NCBI GenBank assembly: GCA_947631505.1
Contig: CANRLR010000023.1
Location: forward strand, 1 to 39,359
Origin: an uncultured Lachnospiraceae bacterium
GTDB lineage: Bacteria > Bacillota > Clostridia > Lachnospirales > Lachnospiraceae
Length of the DNA stretch: 39,359 nucleotides
Direction: 5' to 3'
Positions 18,066 to 28,169 of the stretch are shown here, one piece after another; the first letter of the stretch is position 1; each line of letters opens with the position of its first letter. The notes beneath the pieces are model-generated. The model was not told where the DNA came from. It did not search any database and worked only from the letters and a program-made list of their open reading frames with translations. The position numbers and the translations under genes are program-made.

Positions 18066-18106
18066 ACTGATGTAAGATAGAATTATTCATTTTGGAGGTT
18101 TTTATT

Positions 18107-19383
18107 ATGGGAGAAAGAAAAGGAGATACCCCACAAAAGGCAGCAATGAGAGAAATGATGCAGGGATATTTAAGAGATAACGATATCAGCATCAAAAGTG
18201 GAACGGATGTCAACTCTATTATGCGGGATATGATGTCTGTCATTCTGGAAGGCGCATTGGATGGGGAGTTGAATGAAGAACTCGCTTATTCCAAATACGA
18301 TTACCGCAACAAAGATACGGACAACAGTCGTAATGGTCATTCCAGTAAAACCATGCATACAAGCTATGGCGACATGGGAGTTGCAATCCCCCGGGATCGT
18401 AATGGCGAGTATGAACCACAGTTAATCAAAAAATATCAGAACACGGTAACTCAGGACATGGAAGAAAAAATACTCTCCATAGTACGCAGTCTATGCTGTG
18501 CATAGACCAAGGAATGACTACAAACGATATCGAATCTCACATGAAAGAACTTTATGATATCGATATTTCAGATAGCACAATCAGCCGTATTACAGACAAA
18601 ATTATGCCGATCGTAAAAGAATGGCAGGAACGTCCATTACAGGAAGTGTATGCGGTAGTCTATATGGATGCCATTCATTATCATGTACATAGTGAAGGAA
18701 GGATTGTAAAACGTGCTGTGTACATCGTCCTTGGAAACAACATGGACGGCAAAAAAGAAGTCCTTGGTATGTATGTAGGCGATAATGAAAGTGCAAAGTT
18801 CTGGCTTTCTATTATCAATGGCTTGAAAAACCGGGGTGTTGAGGATATCCTCATTACCTGTGTCGACGGACTTACTGGTTTTCCACAAGCGATAGAGGCA
18901 GTATTTCCCCAGACAGAGATACCGCAGTGTATCATTCATCAGATCAGAAATACAACACGCTATGTTTCGTATAAAGATAGCAAGAAAGTAATGGCAGATT
19001 TAAAGCTGGTATACGCTGCGCCAACAAAAGAAACAGCCTTAGAGGAACTCGAAGCATTTGGAGAGAAATGGAATAGCAAATACCCTAAAATCTACAGATC
19101 ATGGAGTGAACGTTGGGCTACACTTGCTACCTACTTCAAATATCCGGAGCAAGTCAGAAAGCTTATATATACCACAAATGCTATGGAAGGTTTCAACCGC
19201 CAGCTCCGTAAGGTCACAAAGAGCAAAACGATATTCCCAAGTGATGACAGCTTATTAAAGATGCTATATTTAGCCACTATGGATATCACAAAAAAATGGA
19301 CCGGCCGCCGCCGTGATTGGTCTCAGATTCTTGCTCAATTAGAGATCTTTTTTGAAGAGCGGTTGGAAAAATATATGTATTAA
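18107..19383 (+). pseudogene. IS256-family (mutator-type) transposase, frameshifted
   Basis: The start ATG at 18107 (MGERKGDTPQKAAMREMMQ) follows GGAGG. The first frame ends at 18505. The second, from about 18490, continues with GMTTNDIESHMKELY and the catalytic core (VVYMDAIHYHV with the first Asp, TCVDGLTGFPQAIEAVFP with the second Asp, and TTNAMEGFNRQLRK near the third acidic residue). Together they make about 400 residues, the usual family length. The break lies in the ILSMYAxGMTT motif. Removing one A (in CATAGTAC) and a 19-nt palindromic stretch (GTCTATGC-TGT-GCATAGAC, 18489-18507) restores ILSMYAQGMTT exactly. The protein as written should be inactive unless translation bypasses the insert. 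Confidence 0.88.
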
Positions 19384-19408
19384 ATTCTGCAGATCTAGGC
19401 AGTTCTAT

Positions 19409-19436
19409 TTGACATGCCCGAATTTTACGATATAAT
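19409..19436 (+). promoter_or_regulatory. Strong promoter inside the right end of the IS256 element
   Basis: TTGACA (19409-19414) and TATAAT (19431-19436) are perfect consensus boxes 16 nt apart. Transcription would start near 19443 and run rightwards out of the element, antisense to the 3' end of the HEPN/zinc-ribbon gene. Confidence 0.7.
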
Positions 19437-19442
19437 GCAGAT

Positions 19443-19476
19443 AAGGGCTGTGAACCATATCTGGCTCATAGCCCTT
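19443..19476 (+). ncRNA. Hairpin at the predicted start of an IS-internal transcript
   Basis: AAGGGCT, TGA and CCA arms pair with TGG, TCA and AGCCCTT across a 4-nt loop, a 15-bp stem with two mismatches. It lies exactly at the expected start point of the consensus promoter at 19409-19436. No T-run follows, so it is not a normal terminator. It could be the 5' structure of a small RNA or of an antisense transcript, or a barrier protecting the element from incoming transcription. Confidence 0.4.
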
Positions 19477-19559
19477 GAAACTATCAACGAAATCTTATGT
19501 CAGATTTCTGAGTTTACACAAAACTTGAAACGCTCTCCCCAATTAGGACTCACCTCAAA

Positions 19560-21284
19560 TTACTCTTCCTCATAATCTTCAAGGCAATTTTGACATATTG
19601 CAATATCGTCTTCACACATTCCACCCTCATCAATATTGAACCAAGAAGAGCATCTTTCACATTGGTATATGTTATTAACATATCCACAGTTCATACATGT
19701 GCCTACAGGTAACACATCTTCATTTATGCATATAGCATCATCTCCGCATTCACTGCAAGCAACAAATTCTGCAATGTCTTCTTCACAAGAATCTTCCTTA
19801 TAGTTTGGCATCTCTTCATTAACCATTTCAATTACATCATCTACCATTTGTTCTACTGTTCCAATCTCATCTTGCGTAATAGGCATATACAAACCGCTAT
19901 CGTCATCATACTCTACCGCTCCATTTGTATATACAAGCTGTGTACTGAATTCTTTATCTGTGTCATAAATATTTAAGATGCTATCTGCACCTTCACTATC
20001 ATCAATATCCATATCAAAGTTCAGCTTTATCTCTGAATCATCAATATTCGACTTTATCATCATAACACTACCTGTAGTAGTCACATAAAGTTTATTGTCC
20101 TCTGAAATAGTTACATCATTACGAAATCTCAAGTTTTCCTCAACATCTATGACAAATGAATTTAAGCAATCACAAAACAACTCTTTTATTTCATATCTAT
20201 CCTTTATGGAGACATTAGCATCATTTTCTCTACACTCATGATCGAGTTCCTCCAACATCTGCATTTCAATCTGCCTTTGCTTCTCTATTTCAAATTTTTC
20301 TTCCTTCGACAAAATAATATTATGCAGTTTCTCAAGGGCATTCACCAAATCTTCTTGAACCTGCTCTGCAGACTCTTTTATCGATACATATGCCGAACGA
20401 TCTAACAATTTATTATGCATAATATGATTTCTATCTCTAGCCAAGGCGCAATATCTTCCAATAAAATCATTTGGAAAATATTTAGAAAACTGTTCTTCCC
20501 ATAAGTCAACTTCTATTTCACGTTGTTTAAGTAGCTGTTCACGTATTATTCCATCATTATATGTTTGTACGCCGTTTAACATACCACTAATTTTCCCATC
20601 AAATACGGGGTTCCAACAATATCTTTTAAGTGTCATCAATTTTGATAGATCTGAAATATCTATACACATTAACTTTTCATCTACGTCATTAAACGATGGG
20701 ACCTTCGCCTTAAATTCTTTCATGCGATTCGAATGCGTTTCCTTTATTTTTGTCGGAGCAAATGTATCCCACCAAGCTGTCCCATACTGCTTATTCATTA
20801 CTTCGTTAAGTACTTCTCTCATTAAATTTTCAATTTTATAAACCTGAGGATACAATGCAATTGACAAACATTCCGAATCTTTATCAACCAACCAAATAAT
20901 CTTATCCCAATCCCTTCTAATACTCTTCTTAATCTTCAATTTTAATTTTTCCAAATATTCATTGTCTACATTAGGCAAATATGTATCTGAATAAATAGCA
21001 ATCTCCAATTGTTTAGAATCATTAAAAGTTCCATATTGGAAATAAATACTCCAAATATCAGCTTTTCCGTTATCTTCACTGTTAAATTGCAGCAAGAACA
21101 CATTATCTTCATCATCAAGAGGTCTTAATGGACCTACACCGAAAGTCACTTCATCAGGTGTCAAATTAAGACTTTTAATCATCCTTGCTGAATTTATTGA
21201 TTTATATATTTCCATAATATAAGATTCATTATTTGCTATAGACTTCTTACATCCTACTGCAATAAATTTGACTAACATTTTCAT
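19560..21284 (-). CDS. Swt1-like HEPN domain protein with C-terminal zinc ribbons
   Basis: About 574 aa, start chosen at the ATG at 21284 because GGGAG lies 8 nt before it. Another ATG lies at 21290. The centre (about residues 200-330) resembles the Swt1-type HEPN domain: IDISDLSKLMTLKRYCWNPV followed by ALARDRNHIMHNKLLD, with the R-N-x3-H signature of HEPN RNases. The tail holds several Cys pairs (CSECGDDAIC, CMNCGYVN, CERCSSWF, CQNCLEDYEEE), i.e. two or three zinc ribbons. HEPN proteins of this type are usually RNases in anti-phage or toxin systems. It is the last gene of the Druantia-like operon, 43 nt after the NERD helicase, so it may be an effector of that system or a separate companion. 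RNase activity is inferred from the motif. Confidence 0.72.
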   Translation of the reverse strand: MKMLVKFIAVGCKKSIANNESYIMEIYKSINSARMIKSLNLTPDEVTFGVGPLRPLDDEDNVFLLQFNSEDNGKADIWSIYFQYGTFNDSKQLEIAIYSDTYLPNVDNEYLEKLKLKIKKSIRRDWDKIIWLVDKDSECLSIALYPQVYKIENLMREVLNEVMNKQYGTAWWDTFAPTKIKETHSNRMKEFKAKVPSFNDVDEKLMCIDISDLSKLMTLKRYCWNPVFDGKISGMLNGVQTYNDGIIREQLLKQREIEVDLWEEQFSKYFPNDFIGRYCALARDRNHIMHNKLLDRSAYVSIKESAEQVQEDLVNALEKLHNIILSKEEKFEIEKQRQIEMQMLEELDHECRENDANVSIKDRYEIKELFCDCLNSFVIDVEENLRFRNDVTISEDNKLYVTTTGSVMMIKSNIDDSEIKLNFDMDIDDSEGADSILNIYDTDKEFSTQLVYTNGAVEYDDDSGLYMPITQDEIGTVEQMVDDVIEMVNEEMPNYKEDSCEEDIAEFVACSECGDDAICINEDVLPVGTCMNCGYVNNIYQCERCSSWFNIDEGGMCEDDIAICQNCLEDYEEE

Positions 21285-21333
21285 TAGCATTTCTCCCTAC
21301 CATTGTGTGTTTATTACAAGCAATCAAGCATTT

Positions 21334-23049
21334 CTATTTACTTTGCAATACTTTCGCATTGAAAGCTGTTGCGAATGATTTCAATATATTTCGGTTATAC
21401 TTAATATCTCTATCTTCCATAAGCTGAAGACAATCATCCTCAGTCATATTAACAATACAACTTAGTTTATACCTCGCTCTTGAGGTTCCTACATACATAA
21501 GTTGCTCACCCTTGCTATCAAATGTACTCTTATCAATATCTATAACTATAATTACATCCGACTCAAGCCCTTTAAACTTTCGACAGGTGGTGAGTTTTAC
21601 ATAACCTCGCTTATATATGTACTTTGAATCACTACAACAATCTGCAATAATGCTCCGCTCTTCGGTCTTACAAGTAAGTATTGTTATACTCGTATAGCCT
21701 GCATCCAAATACCTATCAATCTCGGCATTTAGCAAAGCAATTGTTTCTTCCCCTGATACACAAAATCCTATTTCTGGCAAATCACCTATAACTGCATCTG
21801 AGAATAACTTTGGTGCCTTATCGGATCCTAACAATCGAAGAGATGTAAGTGCAGTATTCTCAGTATTTCTACAGTTTCTATACAAAGTCAACTTGCAATC
21901 TGCATCCTCTATATACTTTGGCACTTTATCTGATTGTACCATTTGATTTTTATCATAAAATAAATAAAAGGTTCCATTTCTGCTCTCATCATCTATGGCA
22001 TTAGCTTTAAAAAGTTCAATTATTTCTTCTTCATCAAGTTCATCCTTTCCGAAATCTTGTCCTTCGTCAATAATAACATGCTGATACGGAAAATCTCTAT
22101 TACAGAACATTTCTTCAAGCTTCTCTCGCAATAATTTATAATCTGGCTTCTTTGTCTCACAAAGTTTACATGCCAAACCATCGATGGTGTAATATGAAAC
22201 GTGAGGATGCGAATATATTTCTTTAAGATGTTCCTTCAAATAAGAGTTATAACAAAGAAACAACACATCTTCATTTTTTTCTGAATGTCTCCTTGCCTTT
22301 TCACCAGCCATTACAGTTTTTCCAGTTCCGGCAAGTCCATTAATAATAGCATTATTCTGCTCCTCCAAATAATTTAATAATGCTACCTGTTCTTTTAACA
22401 TTCTTTTAAATACATTTTTAGTGCGTTCTACCTCCACTTCCTGCAAGGAAATCAAATTAAAACTTGGTGCCAGCACACGCTCTAATATTCTTTTTACTTC
22501 TCTATCTGAAAGGCAAGTTGTCATTCCAACTTTGACTTTCAAATTAAATATTTTTTCAATGCATTCTTCAATATGACCGAACGAATCCGCAGTAAGCATT
22601 ATATTTAAATCTGCCTCCGATGGTAGTTGCTTACCTTGAAATTTGCTGAGCGGAACATCTGGAAACCAAACAGCATGAAGCAACTTACAATGCTGGTACT
22701 CATATTCCAGACCGTGATCCAACATATAATCCTTAAGTTTCCACTTATTATTCTTGGCTTGATTGAAGGGACCATCATGACTCATTTTTATTCCGCTTCC
22801 ATACTGCCAGTACCCATTTACATAGTCAACTTGTCCTGCTTTTGCTTCGATACAAAGAATACCTTTCTTAGGATGAAAAATAACAAAATCTGTTTCACTT
22901 TCTCTAACAACAGATCCCTTAACTGTTACAATTGAAAAAGAATGAAAAACATAATAATCCTCTGGCAAATTATTTAATTCGTCAAACATTAATCCTTCCT
23001 GACTTTACGGATCAAATTGCTTTGGATTATCTGGTATCATCTTTGCCAT
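21334..23049 (-). CDS. NERD-domain/UvrD-type superfamily 1 helicase with an N-terminal nonsense codon
   Basis: The open frame from the ATG at 22989 gives 551 aa. Residues 20-60 are a NERD nuclease-type domain (SETDFVIFHPKKGILCIEAKAG, with the Asp and the E-x-K pair). The helicase core has Walker A GLAGTGKT (218-225), Walker B IIDEGQD (306-312) and a UvrD-like end (YVGTSRARYKL). Upstream, an in-frame ATG at 23049 gives MAKMIPDNPKQFDP, then TAA (23005-23007), then SQEGLMFDELNNL in the same frame. That is the usual start of this family, interrupted by one stop codon. AGGAAGG lies 4 nt before the ATG at 22989, so shorter protein can probably still be made. The full-length start is 3 nt after the DruE-like stop codon. 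Likely role: DNA or RNA processing in the defence operon. Confidence 0.82.
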
Positions 23050-23051
23050 AT

Positions 23052-26000
23052 TTATTCACCAACTTTCTCCAAAAAATCTGTAATGTTAAATCCTTCTTTT
23101 GTACAATACACATACCAGCCTGTCTTCTTAGCAATTAAATAATCGTCATACGCATCATTAAGGAACAATATAACTTGTTTTGCATCCCATATCAGATTTG
23201 CAACAAATTTTTCTCCAGTTTCTTCTATTTTTACCGATTTGTTATAAAATGGTTTTGCTATTGTTTCAGGACTGGTTGCCTTTACTTCCGTAATAATCTT
23301 AATTTCATTATCATCAAAGCAATCATCTAGCAAATCATCCCATATTTCGTCAGCACTTTCATTACCCGGATTTCTACCATCCGAGCCTAAAAGCAGTTTC
23401 ATTTTCTTTTTTGAAGATGTCACATTACTATTCCAATGCCAACGCTCATTTTGATATGTTTCACCAATCCCTTCAATACCAAATAACAATCGCTTAATCA
23501 CATCTATTGCTAATTTTCGTTGTAACTTATTATGATATGACTGATTGTAATAATTTCTCAAACAATTATAACATGATGTATTCTCATCACAACATTCGGC
23601 ACTTACTTTATCAAGTGCCGCCTTAAGAGATTTCACGATTGCCTCTTTGCTAAGAAGTCTTTTCACATGACCTGCTCCACCCGGAACATTATCATACAAA
23701 AGGATATCATAACTCTGCCATTCCAGGTTCAATTCTAATACACCATCAATATCATTTCTCTCAATACCTAATGCATTGCTTACCCCCTCTAAAAATGCAT
23801 ACAGAAATGAAAGTGCTTGAGGATACCCTACTTTATCCATAGAATCTAATATCGGAATAGTAAATCGAGCAACGTCCGTCTGAAATTTATGTCCTAAACG
23901 TAAATATTCCAATTCATCATTATTACAAGCATACTGTTTAAAATTCTTATGTGCTTTTAATGTTTGCGGTGTTTTTTGTCCTTTTTTTGCAATGTCACTA
24001 TAACCACATACCGGACACATATAAAATCCAGACTTGTTCATAACTAATAACTCATCATCACTACTAGTTTCAATTCCTAACACATTTCCTATAACAAGAC
24101 GCTTATCATCGGTCTTTCCTCCACCAACATAAGACACTTCGCCTGAATATGATCTCTTAGGCTTAAATCTAGTGCTTTCCTTAGTCTCTCCGCTTTTAAA
24201 TCCATTTGTAGGTTCTATATAATATTCTGCAATTTCTGTAGAAATGGACTGCCCACAATACCTACACTCCGTATTATCACTCCGACTTAAAAATACATTG
24301 ATCTTTTTACATGTGGAACAAGTGCAAAAATAATTCTTTGAAAATTCAGCCTGTTTTTTCAAAGCAATATATTTTGATGTGTATTTGTTTCCGTCAACAA
24401 TAACCTCTGAATCAGGCGCATACTCAGAAATTGCAACCTTAAGATCTCTGCTCATGTCATATTTATTTACTGGGACGCCATTGCTATATATTTGTAAATC
24501 AACAACATCAACAGGAAATCCATATTTAGGAATAACACAATATTTTGATAAATATTTTATTACATCCTCTTTATGAATAGCTGTTATTTGCCTTGCAAAG
24601 TAAGCTGCATCAGTAAATTTTTCCTGACTCAGTGCCTCCTGCTTTGCTCTTTCAAATTCCTTCAACATCTCAAGAATTGTACTAGTTAAATGAGCTAGTT
24701 TCTCATCGTCACCACCCATTTCATCAATCCAACCAAAATTTCTATAATCTTTGTACTCTGATTCAGGAAGTATTTTATTATTGATATAATTATTTAAATC
24801 CTGTGGACGGGACTCCATATATTGTTTGAATTTTTCTACACCGCCACCATTGATAATTAAGGCATCAAGCGACTCAAAATACTCTGGATATTTTCTAAAG
24901 AAGTATCCCAAGCTTGTTGCCATCAAATGTCTTACAATAATCTTTTTATTAAGCACATTGAAATATGGTGGATTAATAATTCCTGATATCATTTTTTCTG
25001 GTTCCGAAAAATATGTATAATCATGTGAACCAGTTCCACAATACGTCAGTATATATGCTGCACTATCTTTTCTTCGACCAGCACGACCAGCTCTCTGAAC
25101 ATAATTTGCAGGAGTCGGTGGAACATTTCGCATAAATACCGTTTCGAGTCCACCGATGTCAATACCCATCTCAAATGTTGTTGAACAACTCAAAATATTG
25201 ATCTTTTTATTTTTAAAATCTACCTGATATTCCTTAGCTTGTTTACGTTCAAGTTGTGCTGTATGCTCCTTTATAACAATACTTTCTATCTTCTTTTCTT
25301 TATACTGTTTTCGGTAATAGTTGCTTGCTAGTGCTTCGTCCGGATCTACTACATTTAATGTTCCCGAACATTTATCCTGAGCACATTTTCCTCTAAGATT
25401 GTAAGGTGTCAATCTTCCGCACTTATCACACTGATAAAACTGAGATGTTTTATAATTTTTTAAAACATATCTTCCCGCATCTATCTGATAAGCATCCTTC
25501 TTCTCATGCTTGATGAGAAGCTTTTCGCTACCACCAATTTCACTAGCTTGGACTAATAAACCAAATACTATCTCTAATGCATTCTTTGCTTCCTCTGAAC
25601 TACATCCAAACACTTTTTTTACATATCGCACAACCATATTCTCTTCACCTTTTACGGGCAAAAAACTTCTAATTCCTTGGGTTGTTTTCGGACAATTAAA
25701 CATAACATAGTTATTGAAACGTCTATATTCTAAAATATCTTTTTTCTCTTCTGGAGTTAACGAAGATTTGACATAACTAATAGCTGGGGTCGTTTTAAAC
25801 ACACTAAATACGATTTGCATAAGTGTATCTAATTCTGCCTTATTCATTTTACAGTTATGTTCCCAAAAGGCTTCCTCTATCTGTTCATCATTAAATTCAT
25901 TAAGAATTTCGCTCACATCAAGATAAAAATAGTAAAGTCCAAGACCCTCTCCATCATAAGCACCATCCACCCGTAAAAGATCCACAAGAACGGTAGCCCA

Positions 26001-28169
26001 TGCATTCTTATGAGCCCCCATATCATTATGAAAAAGATCTTTCGTTCTAATCATATCTGTCAAATACGCAGTAAGCTCATCTATTTTTAAATCTTTATAG
26101 TTTTGTTCCTTTACCATCTCCCAAATTAAACGTTTGCGAAGCATTCTCACATGATTAGAATCAAAAAATACTGCCGCAAAGCTAGCCTGTTGTCTACTAT
26201 CAGAAAATGCCAGATATTGCTTTATCTTTTCTTCTTTATGCTGTTTTGTCATTGCGGAAACTGGTTTTAATGATATTTTCTTTACGTTCTTTACTTCCTG
26301 TTCACCTTCATCGATCGCTTCATAAAGCATCTGCGCAATAAGTGCTGTACCTTCATCCTTTCCTATATTCAACGCTTTAACAACACCTGATTTCCCTTTA
26401 TGACCACAACATGGACACTGCGAAATGTTATTATAAATTGATTCCTCTCTTTCTTCCTTTCCCTGAATTACTTTATAGACAGTAAATCTATACTGTTCAC
26501 CACATTTACATTTTTTAGCATTTAAATTTTCTGTTGCATGGACTTCACCACATTTAGCACACACTTCATATGAAACGATACTATCTTTGTTTACCTCATC
26601 TTCATTAATCGAATTTTCAAGGAGAAAGAAGTCAATTTTCACAAATTCTTCGTTTCCATAGTTTTCATAAATATCAATCTCTTTATTCTGAAGAAGATAT
26701 TCCATTTGGTCGTCTTCTTTTCTCTGGATTTTTCCAATAATATAGGGAGAATTACAATATCTACAATTTCCCACCTCAAATGCTTTCATCCCATCTATTT
26801 CATTTGTTTTTGTAAGACTAAGCTTGGGATTCTTACCATAAGTAATATAAGCACCTGATAAAGGGCGAACAAACGAATGGTATTTAAGATCAAAGAGTCC
26901 AATACCATCCTTTTCTGCTACATTAATTATATCAATCAAATCTATGAGTTCGTCTTGAGTGACATATTCACATAATTGATTATAAATACTTTGGAAATTC
27001 TTACTTCCAGATTTAAGCATGGTGCTTAATTCATATACATTCATATCTCTTGATAACAACTCAAATAATAAAGTTCTTACATTGTGTCCGATACCATCAT
27101 AATATTTATCCACAATTGTTCTTACATCGTCTAGAGAATCTATTTTGCCTTTAATAGCCGAATAATCCTCACCAGCCACTCTATATTGTGGTTGGTTCTG
27201 TAACAGTATTCGTTTAGAGAAAATAATATCATTAACATCAAATTCTGCTGATGTAAGGCTCTTAGCAAATCTAACAATATCTTTTTCTGACTTACCTTGT
27301 TCACCCAAAGTCGCACTAGTAAGAATAAATTGAGGCTTTTTAGGTGCCAAACCTGTAAGTCTTCTCAAAAGTAATGATAATTCAATTCCCAATGAACCAT
27401 TATAGGAGTGTGCCTCGTCCAGAACTACATACTTCCAATTTTGTAATCTTTTTTCTTCAAATATTGCATAATCGTTTGGTCTAATAAGCAAATACTCCAA
27501 CATTGAATAGTTTGTAAACAAAAGGTGTGGTGGATTCTCTCGAATCTCCTCTCTAGACACAAGCTCATTGTCCGGAATTATTACATCATTTTCCTCTCCA
27601 AGCTTCTTTCTTGTATTAACTGTAGTTTTCTCAGGTGTTTCACCTGTAAAAAAACCAAATGTAATATCCGGACAATTATTTAATATTTTCCTAATACGAT
27701 CAATCTGGTCATTAACGAGTGCATTCATAGGATAAAGAAAAATTGCGCGAACTCCCACATCCGTTTTTCCCTTTTCAACATCAAATAATAACTCATTTAA
27801 AATAGGATATAAGAAACTTTCCGTTTTTCCAGAACCTGTACCTGTTGTAATAATTGCACTTCTTCCACTGCCGATATGTCTTATCGCTTCTTCTTGGTGA
27901 GAATACAATGGTCTTGTAAAATTAATATCCTCTAACCTACGAAAAGACTCACATACCACACCTTCTTCAATCAATGAATCCAAATTATTTCCCCTTTGAA
28001 ACGGAAAACTCAGATCAACATATGGTCCTTTGAATAATTTCTCTTTTTCAAGTTCTTCAATAAACAACTTCTGAAGATCACTTTTTCCAAATTCAAACGA
28101 AGATTTCAAATACTCCTTGTATCTGGCATCTATGTATTGCGATCTTTCAATTGGATTTAATTTCTTCAA
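23052..28169 (-). CDS. druE: DruE-like giant DEAH helicase with DUF1998 region (Druantia type III-like)
   Basis: A 1705-aa superfamily 2 helicase. Seen: Q-motif region RPLYSHQEEAI (86-96), Walker A TGTGSGKTE (109-117), motif Ia YPMNALVNDQ (146-155), Walker B DEAH (251-254), TSAT (284-287) and motif VI YVQRAGRAGRRKDS in the second half. Multiple zinc-binding Cys clusters follow (CRYCNSPYI, CAKCGEVHA, CPCCGHKGK, CDKCGRLTP, CSTCKKIN). The C-terminal DUF1998 module contains LYDNVPGGAGHVKRLL and CCDENTSCYNCLRNYYNQ, like the MrfA/YprA group. Length and domain order fit DruE, the defining protein of Druantia anti-phage systems. DISARM DrmA and plain MrfA-type helicases are shorter. The start codon is TTG at 28169, overlapping the TGA of the upstream gene by 4 nt, after GGGAGA. 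Helicase and DUF1998 are certain. The Druantia assignment rests on length, domains and partner. Confidence 0.75.
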   Translation of the reverse strand: MKKLNPIERSQYIDARYKEYLKSSFEFGKSDLQKLFIEELEKEKLFKGPYVDLSFPFQRGNNLDSLIEEGVVCESFRRLEDINFTRPLYSHQEEAIRHIGSGRSAIITTGTGSGKTESFLYPILNELLFDVEKGKTDVGVRAIFLYPMNALVNDQIDRIRKILNNCPDITFGFFTGETPEKTTVNTRKKLGEENDVIIPDNELVSREEIRENPPHLLFTNYSMLEYLLIRPNDYAIFEEKRLQNWKYVVLDEAHSYNGSLGIELSLLLRRLTGLAPKKPQFILTSATLGEQGKSEKDIVRFAKSLTSAEFDVNDIIFSKRILLQNQPQYRVAGEDYSAIKGKIDSLDDVRTIVDKYYDGIGHNVRTLLFELLSRDMNVYELSTMLKSGSKNFQSIYNQLCEYVTQDELIDLIDIINVAEKDGIGLFDLKYHSFVRPLSGAYITYGKNPKLSLTKTNEIDGMKAFEVGNCRYCNSPYIIGKIQRKEDDQMEYLLQNKEIDIYENYGNEEFVKIDFFLLENSINEDEVNKDSIVSYEVCAKCGEVHATENLNAKKCKCGEQYRFTVYKVIQGKEEREESIYNNISQCPCCGHKGKSGVVKALNIGKDEGTALIAQMLYEAIDEGEQEVKNVKKISLKPVSAMTKQHKEEKIKQYLAFSDSRQQASFAAVFFDSNHVRMLRKRLIWEMVKEQNYKDLKIDELTAYLTDMIRTKDLFHNDMGAHKNAWATVLVDLLRVDGAYDGEGLGLYYFYLDVSEILNEFNDEQIEEAFWEHNCKMNKAELDTLMQIVFSVFKTTPAISYVKSSLTPEEKKDILEYRRFNNYVMFNCPKTTQGIRSFLPVKGEENMVVRYVKKVFGCSSEEAKNALEIVFGLLVQASEIGGSEKLLIKHEKKDAYQIDAGRYVLKNYKTSQFYQCDKCGRLTPYNLRGKCAQDKCSGTLNVVDPDEALASNYYRKQYKEKKIESIVIKEHTAQLERKQAKEYQVDFKNKKINILSCSTTFEMGIDIGGLETVFMRNVPPTPANYVQRAGRAGRRKDSAAYILTYCGTGSHDYTYFSEPEKMISGIINPPYFNVLNKKIIVRHLMATSLGYFFRKYPEYFESLDALIINGGGVEKFKQYMESRPQDLNNYINNKILPESEYKDYRNFGWIDEMGGDDEKLAHLTSTILEMLKEFERAKQEALSQEKFTDAAYFARQITAIHKEDVIKYLSKYCVIPKYGFPVDVVDLQIYSNGVPVNKYDMSRDLKVAISEYAPDSEVIVDGNKYTSKYIALKKQAEFSKNYFCTCSTCKKINVFLSRSDNTECRYCGQSISTEIAEYYIEPTNGFKSGETKESTRFKPKRSYSGEVSYVGGGKTDDKRLVIGNVLGIETSSDDELLVMNKSGFYMCPVCGYSDIAKKGQKTPQTLKAHKNFKQYACNNDELEYLRLGHKFQTDVARFTIPILDSMDKVGYPQALSFLYAFLEGVSNALGIERNDIDGVLELNLEWQSYDILLYDNVPGGAGHVKRLLSKEAIVKSLKAALDKVSAECCDENTSCYNCLRNYYNQSYHNKLQRKLAIDVIKRLLFGIEGIGETYQNERWHWNSNVTSSKKKMKLLLGSDGRNPGNESADEIWDDLLDDCFDDNEIKIITEVKATSPETIAKPFYNKSVKIEETGEKFVANLIWDAKQVILFLNDAYDDYLIAKKTGWYVYCTKEGFNITDFLEKVGE

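Larger units (their letters stand above)
18050..19521 (+). mobile_element. IS256-family insertion sequence
   Basis: Imperfect terminal inverted repeats begin TTGTGTAAAC at 18050 and end GTTTACACAA at 19521. Beyond the first ten bases the match continues with mismatches. The element contains one transposase gene, broken as described separately. The 8 bp flanking each end (CCCAAAGA and AACTTGAA) are not duplicates, so this is not a simple fresh insertion. A deletion or recombination next to the element is likely, in line with the truncated methyltransferase gene beside it. Confidence 0.85.
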
